DNA from: Polyangia bacterium
GTDB taxonomy: Bacteria > Myxococcota_A > Polyangia > Nannocystales > Nannocystaceae
DNA: 64,000 nt
Assembly (NCBI GenBank): GCA_030430565.1
Contig: JAUIKS010000014.1
Coordinates: 235,649 to 299,648, forward strand
Direction: 5' to 3'
Both the position numbers and the translations under genes were made by a program. Numbering within the stretch: the first letter of the stretch is position 1; each line of letters opens with the position of its first letter. This document shows positions 16,908 to 25,756 of this stretch, piece by piece. The notes below the pieces were generated by a model, which was given only the letters and a program-made list of their open reading frames with translations, was not told the DNA's origin and made no database searches.

Positions 16908-17637
16908 AGGTGAGCTGGTCGAGGTACTTGGGCAGCATGTCGCGCCAGGTGACCCAGTCGTGGTCGTAGCGCTCGCCCCACAGGTCGACGCGGTTGGGCA
17001 CCTGGCGGCGCCCCAGCAGCTGGGCGACGCGCCAGGACTCGCCGGGATCCTCCCACTTGCCCTCGCCGGTCGCGAGGATGACCGAGCGCGTGCGCAGCCG
17101 CTCGAGGTGCGCGCACTCGTCCATGTAGGCGAGGAAGTGCAGCGGCGAGGAGACGTGGAAGTCGTGGGTGTGCTCGCCGTTCATCCAGCGCGTGAAGTCG
17201 TAGGTCCCGCTCATGCACACGGCGGTGGAGAACACGTCCGGGTGGCGGCAGAGCGCGGCGAGGGCGTTGAAGGCCCCCAGCGAGGCGCCGGCGGTGATGA
17301 TCTCGATGTCGCGCGAGTTGCAGTCGCGGCGGATCGCCCCGACCAGCTCCTCGTAGATGAAGGCGTCGAAGCGGTTCTGCACCCGCGCCTTGTAGGCGCC
17401 GCTGTGCTCCTTGTTGATCCAGGCCCGGCCCGCGACGCTGTCGATCGAGTAGACCTTGACGCGGCCGGCCGCGAGCAGCGGCTCGAGCACGCGCAGCATC
17501 AAGAAGCGCTCGCACTCCTCGGCGTCGCCGCCGGCGGTCGGGAACAGCAGCACCGGGCGGCCGCTGACGCCCCAGCGGACGACCTGCACGGACTGCCCGA
17601 GATGGCGCGAGCGCCAGTTGGTGTTCAGCTTGCTCAT
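16906..17637 (-). CDS. Esterase-family alpha/beta hydrolase
   Basis: The 243-residue protein fits the esterase D / PHB-depolymerase-like alpha/beta-hydrolase group. It has an early strand VLLFPTAGGDAEE, a nucleophile elbow GASLG (Ser119) and a late His in RYDHDWVTWRDM. No signal peptide is present, so it acts in the cytoplasm. I chose the ATG at 17637 (MSKLNTNW), preceded by GACAGGTAACG as ribosome binding site; another ATG eight codons upstream is possible. It sits between two ATP-grasp genes in the same orientation with gaps of 35 and 46 bases. Such placement suggests hydrolysis of an activated or ester intermediate in the same pathway, which is inference. Confidence 0.87.
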   Translation of the reverse strand: MSKLNTNWRSRHLGQSVQVVRWGVSGRPVLLFPTAGGDAEECERFLMLRVLEPLLAAGRVKVYSIDSVAGRAWINKEHSGAYKARVQNRFDAFIYEELVGAIRRDCNSRDIEIITAGASLGAFNALAALCRHPDVFSTAVCMSGTYDFTRWMNGEHTHDFHVSSPLHFLAYMDECAHLERLRTRSVILATGEGKWEDPGESWRVAQLLGRRQVPNRVDLWGERYDHDWVTWRDMLPKYLDQLT

Positions 17638-17672
17638 GTCGTTACCTGTCGCTCTCAGCATGGCGTCCTCGC

Positions 17673-18995
17673 TCAGGCGTTCGCGCTGTCCTCGGCGCCC
17701 TCGGGGGCGCGGCTCTCGTCGATGACCGGGCGCTTGAGCCCGAGGCGGTCGGCCTCGGTCTTGCGCCAGAATTGCAGGAGCCCCCAGAAGTGCTCGGTGA
17801 ACTTCTCGACCTCGTGCTTGGGGAACAGCGCCTCGACCTTGGCGCGCACGAAGCCCTTGGCCTGGGCGCCGCCGAAGAACTCCCACGTGACCTCGTTGAG
17901 GTGCGAGAGGTGGTCGTGACAGAACTCCGCGAAGCGGTCGGCTTCGAAGCGCTCGCGGGCGATCTTCGCGTAGCCGGCGAGCCGCTCGCGCAGCGGCAGC
18001 TCCTTGCGCGCGATCGCGTAGAACGGCTCCCAGTCGAGGCTCTGCGGCGTCTGGCGCTTGGTCGCGGCGCAGAACAGCGACCAGCGCACCATGTTCTTGA
18101 CCATCTCGGGGAAGTGGTAGTGCAGCGAGGTGACCTGAAAGTCAGGGCAGGCGTTGGCGAAGTCGATCGGGCAGAACTCGCCCGCGCGCGGGCCGGCGCT
18201 GCGCCGCAGCGACTCGCAGGAGTTGAACTCCCAGCCGAAGAACGCGTTGATCGTGAGGGTCGTGTCCTGCAGGACCGACCACTCCTCGGCGTCGCAGAAG
18301 TGGAAGTCGACCTTGTAGCGGTCGTGCAGCGGCGCGCCGGGGTCGTAGCGGACCACGTGGACCTGCGGGCCGACGCCGATGCAGCGCACGAACAGGTCGT
18401 GGGGGTCGACCGCGCGCTGCAGGTGCATCACGCGGGTGCCGCTCTGCTCGTAGGCGGCGCGCAGCGCCGACTCGTTCTCGATCCGCGTGACGCCGACCCA
18501 GGCGCCGCCGTCGTAGGGCTTCATGTACAGCGGGTAGCCCAGCTTCTCGCCGATCTCGCCGAGGTCGAAGAGCCGGGCGTAGCGCTCGAGCGTGGGCTTG
18601 AGGTCCGCCGAGGGCGCGTGCTCCTTGGGCGGGATCAGCCAGGTCTCGGGGACCGGCAGGCCCAGCCGCATCATCGCGCAGTACGAGGTGTGCTTCTCCA
18701 TCGCCTGCAGCGACCACGGGTTGTTGAGCACGTAGAGGCCGTCGAGGATCACCGACTTCTTGATCCACTCGCGGCTGGTGTGGAACCAGTGGGTCAGGCG
18801 GTCGAGCACGACGTCGTAGCGGCAGGGCTGGCGGAGGTCGAAGGGCTCGACCGTGACCCGCTCGACGTTGAACTTGATCACGTCCTCCTGTTGCGGGATC
18901 GAGAGCTGCAGGCGGCGGATGATCTCCTCGTAGCAGGCGGGCCAGCAGAGGTCGGCCCCGAGGGACAGCCCGATAGTGCGCGTGATGTCGGTCAT
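17673..18995 (-). CDS. Divergent ATP-grasp ligase (first gene of the operon)
   Basis: The 440-residue protein lacks strong similarity to the three other ligases in the window but shows ATP-grasp features. LYMKPYDGGAWVGVTRI carries the ATP-binding Lys. The region QRAVDPHDLFVRCIGVG corresponds to the next nucleotide strand. CPIDFANACPDF holds the Asp/Asn pair expected for magnesium. The N-terminal domain includes YDVVLDRLTHW, resembling RimK-type pre-ATP-grasp folds. The C-terminal 150 residues are helical and charged. A Shine-Dalgarno-like GAGG precedes the ATG by eight bases. It begins an operon with the esterase and a second ligase. A two-ligase operon points to assembly of a small peptide-like or amide-linked product. 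Confidence 0.8.
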   Translation of the reverse strand: MTDITRTIGLSLGADLCWPACYEEIIRRLQLSIPQQEDVIKFNVERVTVEPFDLRQPCRYDVVLDRLTHWFHTSREWIKKSVILDGLYVLNNPWSLQAMEKHTSYCAMMRLGLPVPETWLIPPKEHAPSADLKPTLERYARLFDLGEIGEKLGYPLYMKPYDGGAWVGVTRIENESALRAAYEQSGTRVMHLQRAVDPHDLFVRCIGVGPQVHVVRYDPGAPLHDRYKVDFHFCDAEEWSVLQDTTLTINAFFGWEFNSCESLRRSAGPRAGEFCPIDFANACPDFQVTSLHYHFPEMVKNMVRWSLFCAATKRQTPQSLDWEPFYAIARKELPLRERLAGYAKIARERFEADRFAEFCHDHLSHLNEVTWEFFGGAQAKGFVRAKVEALFPKHEVEKFTEHFWGLLQFWRKTEADRLGLKRPVIDESRAPEGAEDSANA

Positions 18996-19387
18996 TCAAA
19001 GGCCTCGCGGGAGCGCGGCGCGAGAGAACGCCGTCGGCGGCGCGGACTGTGACCGATCGTCCGCACGCGGTCCACGGGCGCCGATCTGAGGGCGCTCACG
19101 TGTGTCGCGCTACCACCCTCGCCTACGCCCACGCTGTCACGCGCGCGTCACCTCGCGTGCCCGCAGCGCGTCGAGAAGCCCGTCAGCGCGTGAGCCAGGG
19201 CACGGTGCTCGGAAGCACGCGCGCACGGCCGCTGTTCCTCGTCGGGGCCGCAGATGAGGATGCACGCGCTCGCGGGGCGCCTCCGGCTGTCAGGCCGCGG
19301 CGCCGCGCGGACGCGAGGAGCGGGAGCCCGAGGCGCGGAGCGACCGAGCTCGCGTCGTTGTTATTGTGTCTTTTTGGACATGTATCG
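18996..19387. other. Intergenic region without a recognised gene
   Basis: This 392-base stretch lies between the start of the ATP-grasp operon and the end of the kinase-TPR gene. Frames in it give Arg/Ala-rich translations without domains. It probably holds the promoter of the operon beginning at 18995, but I see no clear -35/-10 pair. An AT-richer patch at 19355-19390 (ttgttattgtgtctttttgg) follows the kinase stop on the other strand. Confidence 0.4.
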
Positions 19388-22300
19388 CTAGAGCGCCGGG
19401 TGCTGCTCGAGCCAGCGGTCGAGCTCGGCGATCGCGTGGGGCCCGAGCAGGGTCGAGGTGGCCGCGCGCGTCCCCTCGGCGAGGGCGCGCGCGCGCGCGC
19501 CCTCCTCTGCGTCGCCGGCGGTCGCCCAGCGCGCGCGCGCGAGCGCGAAGGTCGCCTCGGCGAGCGTGCGCGGCCGCAGCCGGCTCGGCGTGGGGCTGTC
19601 CAGCGCGACGAGGGGCTCGAGCAGCGCGCGGACCTCGGCGTAGCGGGTCTGCGCCAAGCGGACGCGCGCGAAGACGACGAGCAGATCGTCGAGATCCTCG
19701 CGCGCGCTCTCCCCCTCGTTCTCCTCGAGCAGCGCGCGGGCCCGCGTGAGCGGCTCGGTCGCCTCGTCGAGGGCGCCGCGCAGGAGGTGGGCGATGGCGA
19801 CGCCGACGAGGGGCGTCGCTAGATCCACGTGGTCGGGCTCGAGCGCGCGCTGCAGGATCTCGAGCGAGCGCGTGTGGGCCGCGAGCGCGCGGGTCGGCGC
19901 GGGCGGGCTCGAGTAGCTCTCGGCCTCGCCGAGGTAGTCCAGCGCCATCGCGACGTCGAGGCTGTCGGGGCCGTGGGCGCGCTCGTAGATGTCGACCGCG
20001 CGCCGCATGAGGGGGACGGCCGCGTTGTACTCGCCGCGCTCCATCTGCAGACCGCCGATGTTGATCAGCGAGTCCGCGAGGTCGGGGTGCTCCGGGGACA
20101 GGGCGCGCTCGCGGATGGCGAGCGCCTCCTCGTAGAGCTCGAGCGCGCGGCCGTCCTCGTCGAGCTCATCGTAGGCCGTGCCGATGTTGCTGATCGCGCT
20201 CGCGACGAGCGAGTGGTCGCGGCCGAGCGCGCGCTCCCGGAGCTCGCGCGTGCGCTGGAAGTACTCGCGCGCGCGCGCGAAGTCGTCGACGCGGGCGTGC
20301 GCGACCCCGAGGCTGTTGAGCGCGTTGGCGGTGTAGGGGTGATCGGCGCCCACGCTCGCCTCGTAGAGCGCGAGCGCGCGCTGCAGGTGCTCGCGCGCGC
20401 GCTCGTGGGCGCCGAGCCGCCCGAGCACGATGCCGATGTTGGTGTGCGACAGCGCGACGTCTGGATGCGCTTCGCCGAGCGCCCGCTCGCGGATCTCGAG
20501 CGCGCGCTGGTGGTCGGCGAGGGCGCGCGCGTAGTGCCCTTGACGCTGCTCGAGCCAGCCCGAGTCGTTGTGCACGCGCGCGCGCCGGAGATCGTCTTGG
20601 GGCGCGCCGGCGCGGTCGAGCAGCACGGTCGCGATCCGGCCCCAGCGCAGGGACTGCTCGTGATCCGCGAGCCGCGACTCGGCGGCGCTGAGGTCGAGCG
20701 CCGCGCTGATGAACTCCTCGTCGGCGCCGGCCGACCCTGCGCGCGTGAACGCGTCCTCCAGCAGCGCGGCTGCCTCTTCGTACCGGCCGCTGGTGAGCAG
20801 CACCGACCCGTGCAGGCGCTCGGCGGCCGCGACGAGCGGAGGCCAGGCGAGGCGCTCGGCGTGCGCCCGCGTCTCGGCGGCGAGCTCGAGCCCGCGCGAG
20901 AGCTGCCCCGCGGCGCGCAGGGCCTCGCCGCGCGCGAGCGCGAGCCGCAGCACCAGCAGCTCGGCGCGGGTCCCCGGATCGTCGGGCGCGGCCGGGAGCG
21001 CGCGCAGCCGGCGCTCGTCACGGCAGGCCGCGATCGGCGGCAGCGTCGCGGCCGTCCAGACGGCTCGCTGCGCGACCGCGTGTCCCGCATCCCCATCACC
21101 TGGCCTCTCGAACACCTCGATCACGGCCGCGAGGTGCTCGCGTCGCGCGTCGAGGCAGTCGTAGGCGCGCCGGGTGAGCGCGTCGCTCCAGCGGCCCTCG
21201 AGCGCGCTCGCGCGGCAGACCTCCGCGCGCGCGGCTCGCCACGACGAGGCGTAGTCGTCGAGCCACGGGGTCAGCTTGGCGAAGGAGGAGGTCGCGTAGC
21301 CGCTCGCGGCCCGGGTCAGCCCCGCGCGCACGCGGGCGCGGGCGTCCTCGCTCCACAGCCCGTCGATCGCCGCGCCCTCGGCCGCGCAGCTCGCCACGAC
21401 GCGCGCGCGCTGCTGCTGGACGAGGAGCGCGGCGGCGGCCGCCGCGAGCAGCAGCCCGCCCACGACGAGCGCGCGTCGACGACGTCGCGTCGGGTCGGCG
21501 GCCAGCGCCGCGCGCAGCGACTCCACGCTCTCGAAGCGATCCTCGGGGCGCGTGGCGAGGCCGCGCTCGAGCACGCGGTGCAGCCATCGGGGGACCTCGG
21601 CGCCGGGCGGCGGAGGCGTCAGCTCGCCCGAGAGCACCGCGCGGCGCAGCGTCTCGATCGACCGGCCGGCGAAGGGGAGCTGGCCGTAGAGGGCCTCCCA
21701 CAGCGTCGCGCACAGCGAGAACTGATCGCTGCGCGCGGTCACCTCGACGCCGAGCTCCGCGCCCGCGAATTGCTCTGGGGACATGTACGCGGGGGTCCCC
21801 GCGATCGAGCCGGTCCGCGTGAGCGTGGAGACGTCCGGCGCGGCGCGCTCGTCGAGGGTCGCGTCGAGCCGCGCCGTCGACCGCGACTGCGCGACGTCGG
21901 CGGCGCGCGCCAGCCCGAAGTCCATGACGCGCACGCGCCCGTCGCGATCGATCATGATGTTATCGGGCTTGATGTCGCGGTGCAGGAGCTGGGCCCGGTG
22001 CGCCGCCGCGACGCCGCGCCCCGCCTCGCGGATGACCTCGACGATCTCGCGCCAGCTCCGCGGGCGCTCCTCGAGCCACTCGCGCAGGGTCTGGCCGTCG
22101 ACGAACTCCATCGCGAGCCACAGCCCGTTCGTCGCCTCGCCGACGTCGTAGATCCCGACGACGTTGGGGTGCGCGAGCTTTCCGAGCGCGCGGGCCTCTC
22201 GCAAGAACCGCGTCTTCACGGCCTCGCTCCACGTGATGTTGGTGCGCACGCGCTTGATCGCGACCGCGCGGTCGAGCTCGGGGTCATGGGCGCGATAGAC

Positions 22301-22606
22301 GACCCCCATCCCGCCCTCGCCGAGCTTCTCGATCACGCGGAAGCGTCCGAACTCGATCGGCTCGACCTGGTCCCCGAGCAGTTCGTTGGCCTCGTCGCCG
22401 AACAGCCGCGCGGCGGCGCGCTTGAGCGCCAGCTGTTCGTCGATCATCGTCACCAGCTGCGCCGCCGGCTGGGCAGCCGCGCCAGCGCGTCCGTCGTGGG
22501 CGGTGTCGGCGAGCCTGGGCGGCACGTCGCGGCTCCGCGGCGTCGGGCGTGTGTCGAGCTTGATCTCCTCTTGCATACCGCGCGGGGCGAACCCCGCCAT
22601 TGTCAC
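19388..22606 (-). CDS. Ser/Thr protein kinase with transmembrane segment and long TPR domain
   Basis: Residues 88-370 are a complete Hanks-type kinase: GEGGMGVVYRAHDPELDR, Lys118 in VAIK, HRDIKPDN with Asp211, MDFG (229-231) and GTPAYMSPEQ. A hydrophobic segment follows the basic RRRRR stretch (ALVVGGLLLAAAAAALLVQQ, about 379-398). About 670 residues of helical repeats follow, including several kinesin-light-chain-like TPR units (ALEIRERALGEAHPDVALSH, LEIRERAL...). TPRs would face the periplasm if the helix is a real membrane anchor. The start is a GTG at 22606 or, six bases in, an ATG. The gene is divergent from the HugZ-like gene with 92 bases between. Confidence 0.92.
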   Translation of the reverse strand: MTMAGFAPRGMQEEIKLDTRPTPRSRDVPPRLADTAHDGRAGAAAQPAAQLVTMIDEQLALKRAAARLFGDEANELLGDQVEPIEFGRFRVIEKLGEGGMGVVYRAHDPELDRAVAIKRVRTNITWSEAVKTRFLREARALGKLAHPNVVGIYDVGEATNGLWLAMEFVDGQTLREWLEERPRSWREIVEVIREAGRGVAAAHRAQLLHRDIKPDNIMIDRDGRVRVMDFGLARAADVAQSRSTARLDATLDERAAPDVSTLTRTGSIAGTPAYMSPEQFAGAELGVEVTARSDQFSLCATLWEALYGQLPFAGRSIETLRRAVLSGELTPPPPGAEVPRWLHRVLERGLATRPEDRFESVESLRAALAADPTRRRRRALVVGGLLLAAAAAALLVQQQRARVVASCAAEGAAIDGLWSEDARARVRAGLTRAASGYATSSFAKLTPWLDDYASSWRAARAEVCRASALEGRWSDALTRRAYDCLDARREHLAAVIEVFERPGDGDAGHAVAQRAVWTAATLPPIAACRDERRLRALPAAPDDPGTRAELLVLRLALARGEALRAAGQLSRGLELAAETRAHAERLAWPPLVAAAERLHGSVLLTSGRYEEAAALLEDAFTRAGSAGADEEFISAALDLSAAESRLADHEQSLRWGRIATVLLDRAGAPQDDLRRARVHNDSGWLEQRQGHYARALADHQRALEIRERALGEAHPDVALSHTNIGIVLGRLGAHERAREHLQRALALYEASVGADHPYTANALNSLGVAHARVDDFARAREYFQRTRELRERALGRDHSLVASAISNIGTAYDELDEDGRALELYEEALAIRERALSPEHPDLADSLINIGGLQMERGEYNAAVPLMRRAVDIYERAHGPDSLDVAMALDYLGEAESYSSPPAPTRALAAHTRSLEILQRALEPDHVDLATPLVGVAIAHLLRGALDEATEPLTRARALLEENEGESAREDLDDLLVVFARVRLAQTRYAEVRALLEPLVALDSPTPSRLRPRTLAEATFALARARWATAGDAEEGARARALAEGTRAATSTLLGPHAIAELDRWLEQHPAL

Positions 22607-22698
22607 TGTTGCAGCGCCGCGAAGATCTGTTCAAGTCAGCGACGCCTCGCGCGCGGGCGCAGGTTCGCGCGCTGACGGGGTGGTACAAATTCCGACGT

Positions 22699-23508
22699 AT
22701 GGCCCAAGACTTCCACGCGACAGGCGGTCGCTCGCAGGAGCTGCTCTACGACGAAGACGTCGCGACCCCGACCCACGCCGAGTACGCGCGCACGCTCGTG
22801 GAGCGCGTGCGCGTCGGGACGCTGTGCACCCTCCGCGGCGGCGGGCACCCCTACGGCTCGTTCTGCACCTTCGCGATGGACGGCCCCGACCCGGTGTTCT
22901 TGATCTCCGAGCTGGCCGAGCACACCCAGAACCTGCGCGGGGATCCGCGCGCGTCGCTGCTGGTCGCGCAGGCGCACGAGGGCGACGCTGATCCGCTCGC
23001 GAACGCGCGCCTGACCCTGGTCGGCGAGTGTCGTCCGCAGTCCGGCGAGGCGAGCGCGCGGGCGCGCGCGGCCTTCCTCGCGCGGCATCCGGGCGCGGCG
23101 TACTACGCCGACTTCAAAGACTTTCACTTCTGGCGGCTGGCTGTCTCCGAGCTGCGCTACATCGGCGGCTACGGGCGGATGTCGTGGGTCGAGCTCGAGG
23201 GCTGGCGGGCCGCCGAGCCCGATCCGATCGCGGGCGCGGCCGCCGGCATCATCCGCCACATGAACGAGGACCACGCCGACGCGATGGTCCTCTACTGCCG
23301 CCACTTCTCGCGCGCGACCGACACGAGCGCCGCGACGATGACCGGCGTCGACCGCTACGGCTTCGAGATGTCGGCGGTCACGGGCGCGGGGCCGCGCCCG
23401 ATCCGACTCGCGTTCTCCCAGCCGGTGACGAGCTCGGCCGACGTGCGCCGAGAGCTGGTCGAGCTGGTCAAGCGGGCGCGGGCGCTGACGGGCGGCGCGA
23501 GCTCCTGA
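22699..23508 (+). CDS. HugZ-like flavin/heme protein (split-barrel plus DUF2470)
   Basis: The first ~150 residues form an FMN-binding split barrel of the pyridoxamine-phosphate-oxidase type (VGTLCTLRGGGHPYGSFCTF, ASLLVAQ). The C-terminal ~80 residues are a DUF2470 domain (IIRHMNEDHADAMVLYC ... RYGFEMSAV). HugZ and related proteins degrade heme or bind it, while others in this group have unknown roles. The ATG at 22699 (MAQDFHATGG) is chosen because upstream residues overlap the divergent promoter. A TACAAA hexamer ends nine bases before it. The 269-residue length is typical. There is no signal peptide, so it is cytoplasmic. Confidence 0.85.
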   Translation: MAQDFHATGGRSQELLYDEDVATPTHAEYARTLVERVRVGTLCTLRGGGHPYGSFCTFAMDGPDPVFLISELAEHTQNLRGDPRASLLVAQAHEGDADPLANARLTLVGECRPQSGEASARARAAFLARHPGAAYYADFKDFHFWRLAVSELRYIGGYGRMSWVELEGWRAAEPDPIAGAAAGIIRHMNEDHADAMVLYCRHFSRATDTSAATMTGVDRYGFEMSAVTGAGPRPIRLAFSQPVTSSADVRRELVELVKRARALTGGASS

Positions 23509-23820
23509 TCTAGGTGATCAGGCTTGGTGCTCCTGGTCCTATAGACATCCGCGGTCCGGTGATCGCGGGTCGCCGCGACGCCGGGGCTCGAGGACGTCCG
23601 CGGGACCGGGGCTCATCGACGGCGCGACGCGATCGGGCAGCGCGGCGAGCTCGGCTATGCCCACGCGAATCGCGGGTGCTTGTATGAACAATCGGTCAGC
23701 TCGACTCGAGCGGCCTCGCGCTGCGCGGCTGGGTGAGGGTAGTCACGAGTGAGGCGCGTGCATCTTGCACGGTTCACGGGTATTGGCACTAAACACTCGG
23801 CCGTGGCTCGTTGGCTTCGC

Positions 23821-23839
23821 ATTGGAGTGAATCTCCAAT
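23821..23839 (+). promoter_or_regulatory. First hairpin in the RRM gene leader
   Basis: ATTGGAG and CTCCAAT form a perfect seven-base inverted repeat with a five-base loop (tgaat), about 80 bases before the RRM start codon. It could be an operator or an RNA hairpin. The 412 bases from 23509 to 23920 hold no recognised gene. Confidence 0.5.
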
Positions 23840-23879
23840 GCGCTCGCGCACTGAGAGCGAGAACCGAGAAACAACACAA

Positions 23880-23902
23880 GGCGGCGTATTTCATACGTCG
23901 CC
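23880..23902 (+). promoter_or_regulatory. Second hairpin in the RRM gene leader
   Basis: GGCGGCGTA pairs with TACGTCGCC over nine positions, with one G-U pair, around a five-base loop. It ends 18 bases before the ATG at 23921, with GAAGAG between as a weak ribosome binding site. Leaders of bacterial RRM proteins and cold-shock genes often carry such structures. A role in temperature or autoregulation is inference. Confidence 0.5.
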
Positions 23903-23920
23903 GCGAAGAGACGAACAGGC

Positions 23921-24205
23921 ATGTCAAACAAATTATTCGTCGGCGGCTTGAGCTGGAATACCGACGATCAAGGTCTCAATAACGCCTTCAGCGCGTTCGG
24001 AAAGGTCGTCGAGGCCAAGGTCATCCTAGATCGCGACACCGGCCGCTCCCGCGGCTTCGGCTTCGTGACCATGGAGGACACGGTGAGCGCGAAGACGGCG
24101 ATCGAGCAGATGAACGGCGCGAGCCTCGACGGTCGCTCGATCCGCGTCAACGAGGCGACCGAGCGCTCACGCGGCGGCGGCGGCGGCGGCTACGGCCGTC
24201 GCTAA
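23921..24205 (+). CDS. RRM-domain RNA-binding protein with short Gly-rich tail
   Basis: The 94-residue protein is a single RNA recognition motif. RNP-2 is LFVGGL (residues 5-10) and RNP-1 is RGFGFVTM (about 44-51), with the usual aromatic residues. It ends in GGGGGGYGRR, a short Gly-rich tail. Cyanobacterial and myxobacterial Rbp proteins have this form, bind single-stranded RNA and are often cold-induced. The two hairpins upstream support post-transcriptional or cold regulation, which is inference. The next gene, 132 bases downstream in the same direction, is an unusual ribosomal protein S3. Confidence 0.95.
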   Translation: MSNKLFVGGLSWNTDDQGLNNAFSAFGKVVEAKVILDRDTGRSRGFGFVTMEDTVSAKTAIEQMNGASLDGRSIRVNEATERSRGGGGGGYGRR

Positions 24206-24337
24206 CGGGCGTTCAACACCAACAATCACGCGTCTAGCGAGCGGTGTTGAAGGCTGCGCATTGTTGCGGCTTCACGCGAGGTCCGAGCAGTCCGTATCCC
24301 TCGACCCGTGAAGACAGCACAAACGAGGTAGCCACAA

Positions 24338-25012
24338 TTGGGCCAAAAAGTTCATCCGATCGGGTTCCGGCTCGGGGTCGTTAAAACATGGAATTCTTGC
24401 TGGTTTGAGGACCGACACTACACAGAGTGGCTGCACGAGGATCTCCAAATACGCTCGTTCCTCAAGCGCGAGCTCCGCTCCGCGAGCGTCGCGGACATCA
24501 CCATCGAGCGCGCGGCTAACAAGCTAAAGGTCAACCTGTTCTCGGCGCGGCCGGGCATCATCATCGGCAAGCGCGGCGCGGGGATCGAGCGGCTCAAGCG
24601 CGTGACCCAGCGGATGACGAAGTCTGAGGTCTTCCTGAATGTTCAGGAGGTCCGCAAGGCTGAGATCAACGCCCAGCTCGTCGCGGAGAACATCTGTCAG
24701 CAGCTCGAGCGTCGCATCGCGTTTCGGCGCGCGCTCAAGCGCGCGCTGCAGACCGCGATAAAGTACGGCGCGAAGGGGATCCGCGTGATGGCCTCGGGTC
24801 GACTCACCGGCAGCGAGATGAGCCGGCGGGAGAAGTACCACGCCGGTCGTGTGCCGCTTCACACCCTGCGCGCCAACATCGATTACGGCTTCGCGGAGGC
24901 CCGGAAGAACTCCGGGCGAATCGGCGTGAAGTGCTGGATCTTTAACGGCGAGGTGTACGGGCCGCGGGCCGCCCAGACGAGCAGCCCTCGCTTCCCCAAG
25001 GCGAAGTCCTGA
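24338..25012 (+). CDS. rpsC: Stand-alone ribosomal protein S3 paralogue
   Basis: The 224-residue product aligns end to end with bacterial S3: GQKVHPIGFRLGVVK at the N-terminus, the KH-domain GxxG loop in GIIIGKRGAGIERL, and the C-terminal GRVPLHTLRANIDYG and IGVKCWIFNGEVYG. The start is TTG at 24338 with GAGGTAG eight bases before it. Normally rpsC lies in the S10 operon between rplV and rplP, but neither neighbour is ribosomal here. Differences from ordinary S3, such as Cys in SCWFED and KCWIF, and the short tail suggest a second, diverged copy. Whether it replaces S3 in ribosomes or has another RNA-binding role is unknown. Confidence 0.93.
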   Translation: MGQKVHPIGFRLGVVKTWNSCWFEDRHYTEWLHEDLQIRSFLKRELRSASVADITIERAANKLKVNLFSARPGIIIGKRGAGIERLKRVTQRMTKSEVFLNVQEVRKAEINAQLVAENICQQLERRIAFRRALKRALQTAIKYGAKGIRVMASGRLTGSEMSRREKYHAGRVPLHTLRANIDYGFAEARKNSGRIGVKCWIFNGEVYGPRAAQTSSPRFPKAKS

Positions 25013-25024
25013 CGCGTCGCCGGG

Positions 25025-25756
25025 CTACTCGGCTGACTCGAGCTCGAGCAGCAGCCCGAAGTGATCGGAGATGTGCGTCAGCGGGTCCTCGGGCAGCGCC
25101 TGCGTGCCGAGGCGCTCGATCTCGGTGAACCTCCAGCGCTCGCTTTGGAGCAGCGCGCGGTCGAGCCGGGCGCGCTTGGTGCCCGGCTTGGTCCAGCCGC
25201 GCATCTTGTTGCGCTCGCTGTCGAGGGTGTAGCCGGGCTCGTCGGGTCGCAGCTCACGCCAGGCGTCGCGCCAGCCCGTGATCGCGGACTCCTCGGGGCG
25301 CGAGCCGTCGGCGAAGTTCATGTCGCCGACCAGCAGCACATCAGGCTCCGCCGCGAGGAAGCTGTTGATGTCGTTGAGCTGGCGGACGCGGTACTCGGTC
25401 ATCGGCGCGGTGCTCTCGAGGTGCACCGTCGCGACCGTCAGCGGCGGGTCGATGTCGAGGCGGGTGACGAGCAGGTTGCGCCCCATGACCGAGACCAGCG
25501 GGAGCCGCTCGCTGCGGCGCACCGGCACGCGCGCCAGCGTGATGACGTCGTAGCCGTTGATGTGCGCGTCGCTGATCCACTCGCCGCCGAATCGTCGCGC
25601 GTGCAGCTCGGGTCGATCGAGGTGCTCCTGCGTCATCTCCTGCAGGCAGATCACGTCCGGCTCGAGACGCGCGAGCTCGGCCCACAGCGCCTCCTGGCGG
25701 CGGGCCGCGTTCCACTCGCCGAACCACACGTTCCAGGTGACGACCCGCAGCTTCAC
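25025..25756 (-). CDS. Endonuclease/exonuclease/phosphatase-family protein
   Basis: The 243-residue protein has the EEP fold order: VVTWNVWFG (Asn for metal), LEPDVICLQEM (the Glu metal ligand), the central TVHLESTA, LLVGDMNFAD (Asp/Asn pair) and the final THISDHFGLLLEL (Ser-Asp-His). This family includes DNA-repair phosphodiesterases such as Tdp2-like enzymes, sphingomyelinases and inositol phosphatases; the WxTNxW-like start and compact size suit the Tdp2/APE group. It starts at a GTG at 25756 that overlaps the stop of the TPR gene by four bases, and is the last gene of the five-gene operon. No export signal is seen. Confidence 0.88.
   Translation of the reverse strand: MKLRVVTWNVWFGEWNAARRQEALWAELARLEPDVICLQEMTQEHLDRPELHARRFGGEWISDAHINGYDVITLARVPVRRSERLPLVSVMGRNLLVTRLDIDPPLTVATVHLESTAPMTEYRVRQLNDINSFLAAEPDVLLVGDMNFADGSRPEESAITGWRDAWRELRPDEPGYTLDSERNKMRGWTKPGTKRARLDRALLQSERWRFTEIERLGTQALPEDPLTHISDHFGLLLELESAE

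Noticed and set aside
19829..22675. 948-codon plus-strand open frame
   Set aside because: It lies antisense to the kinase-TPR gene and its composition (Arg/Glu/Val/Leu repeats) is that of a GC-rich shadow frame.
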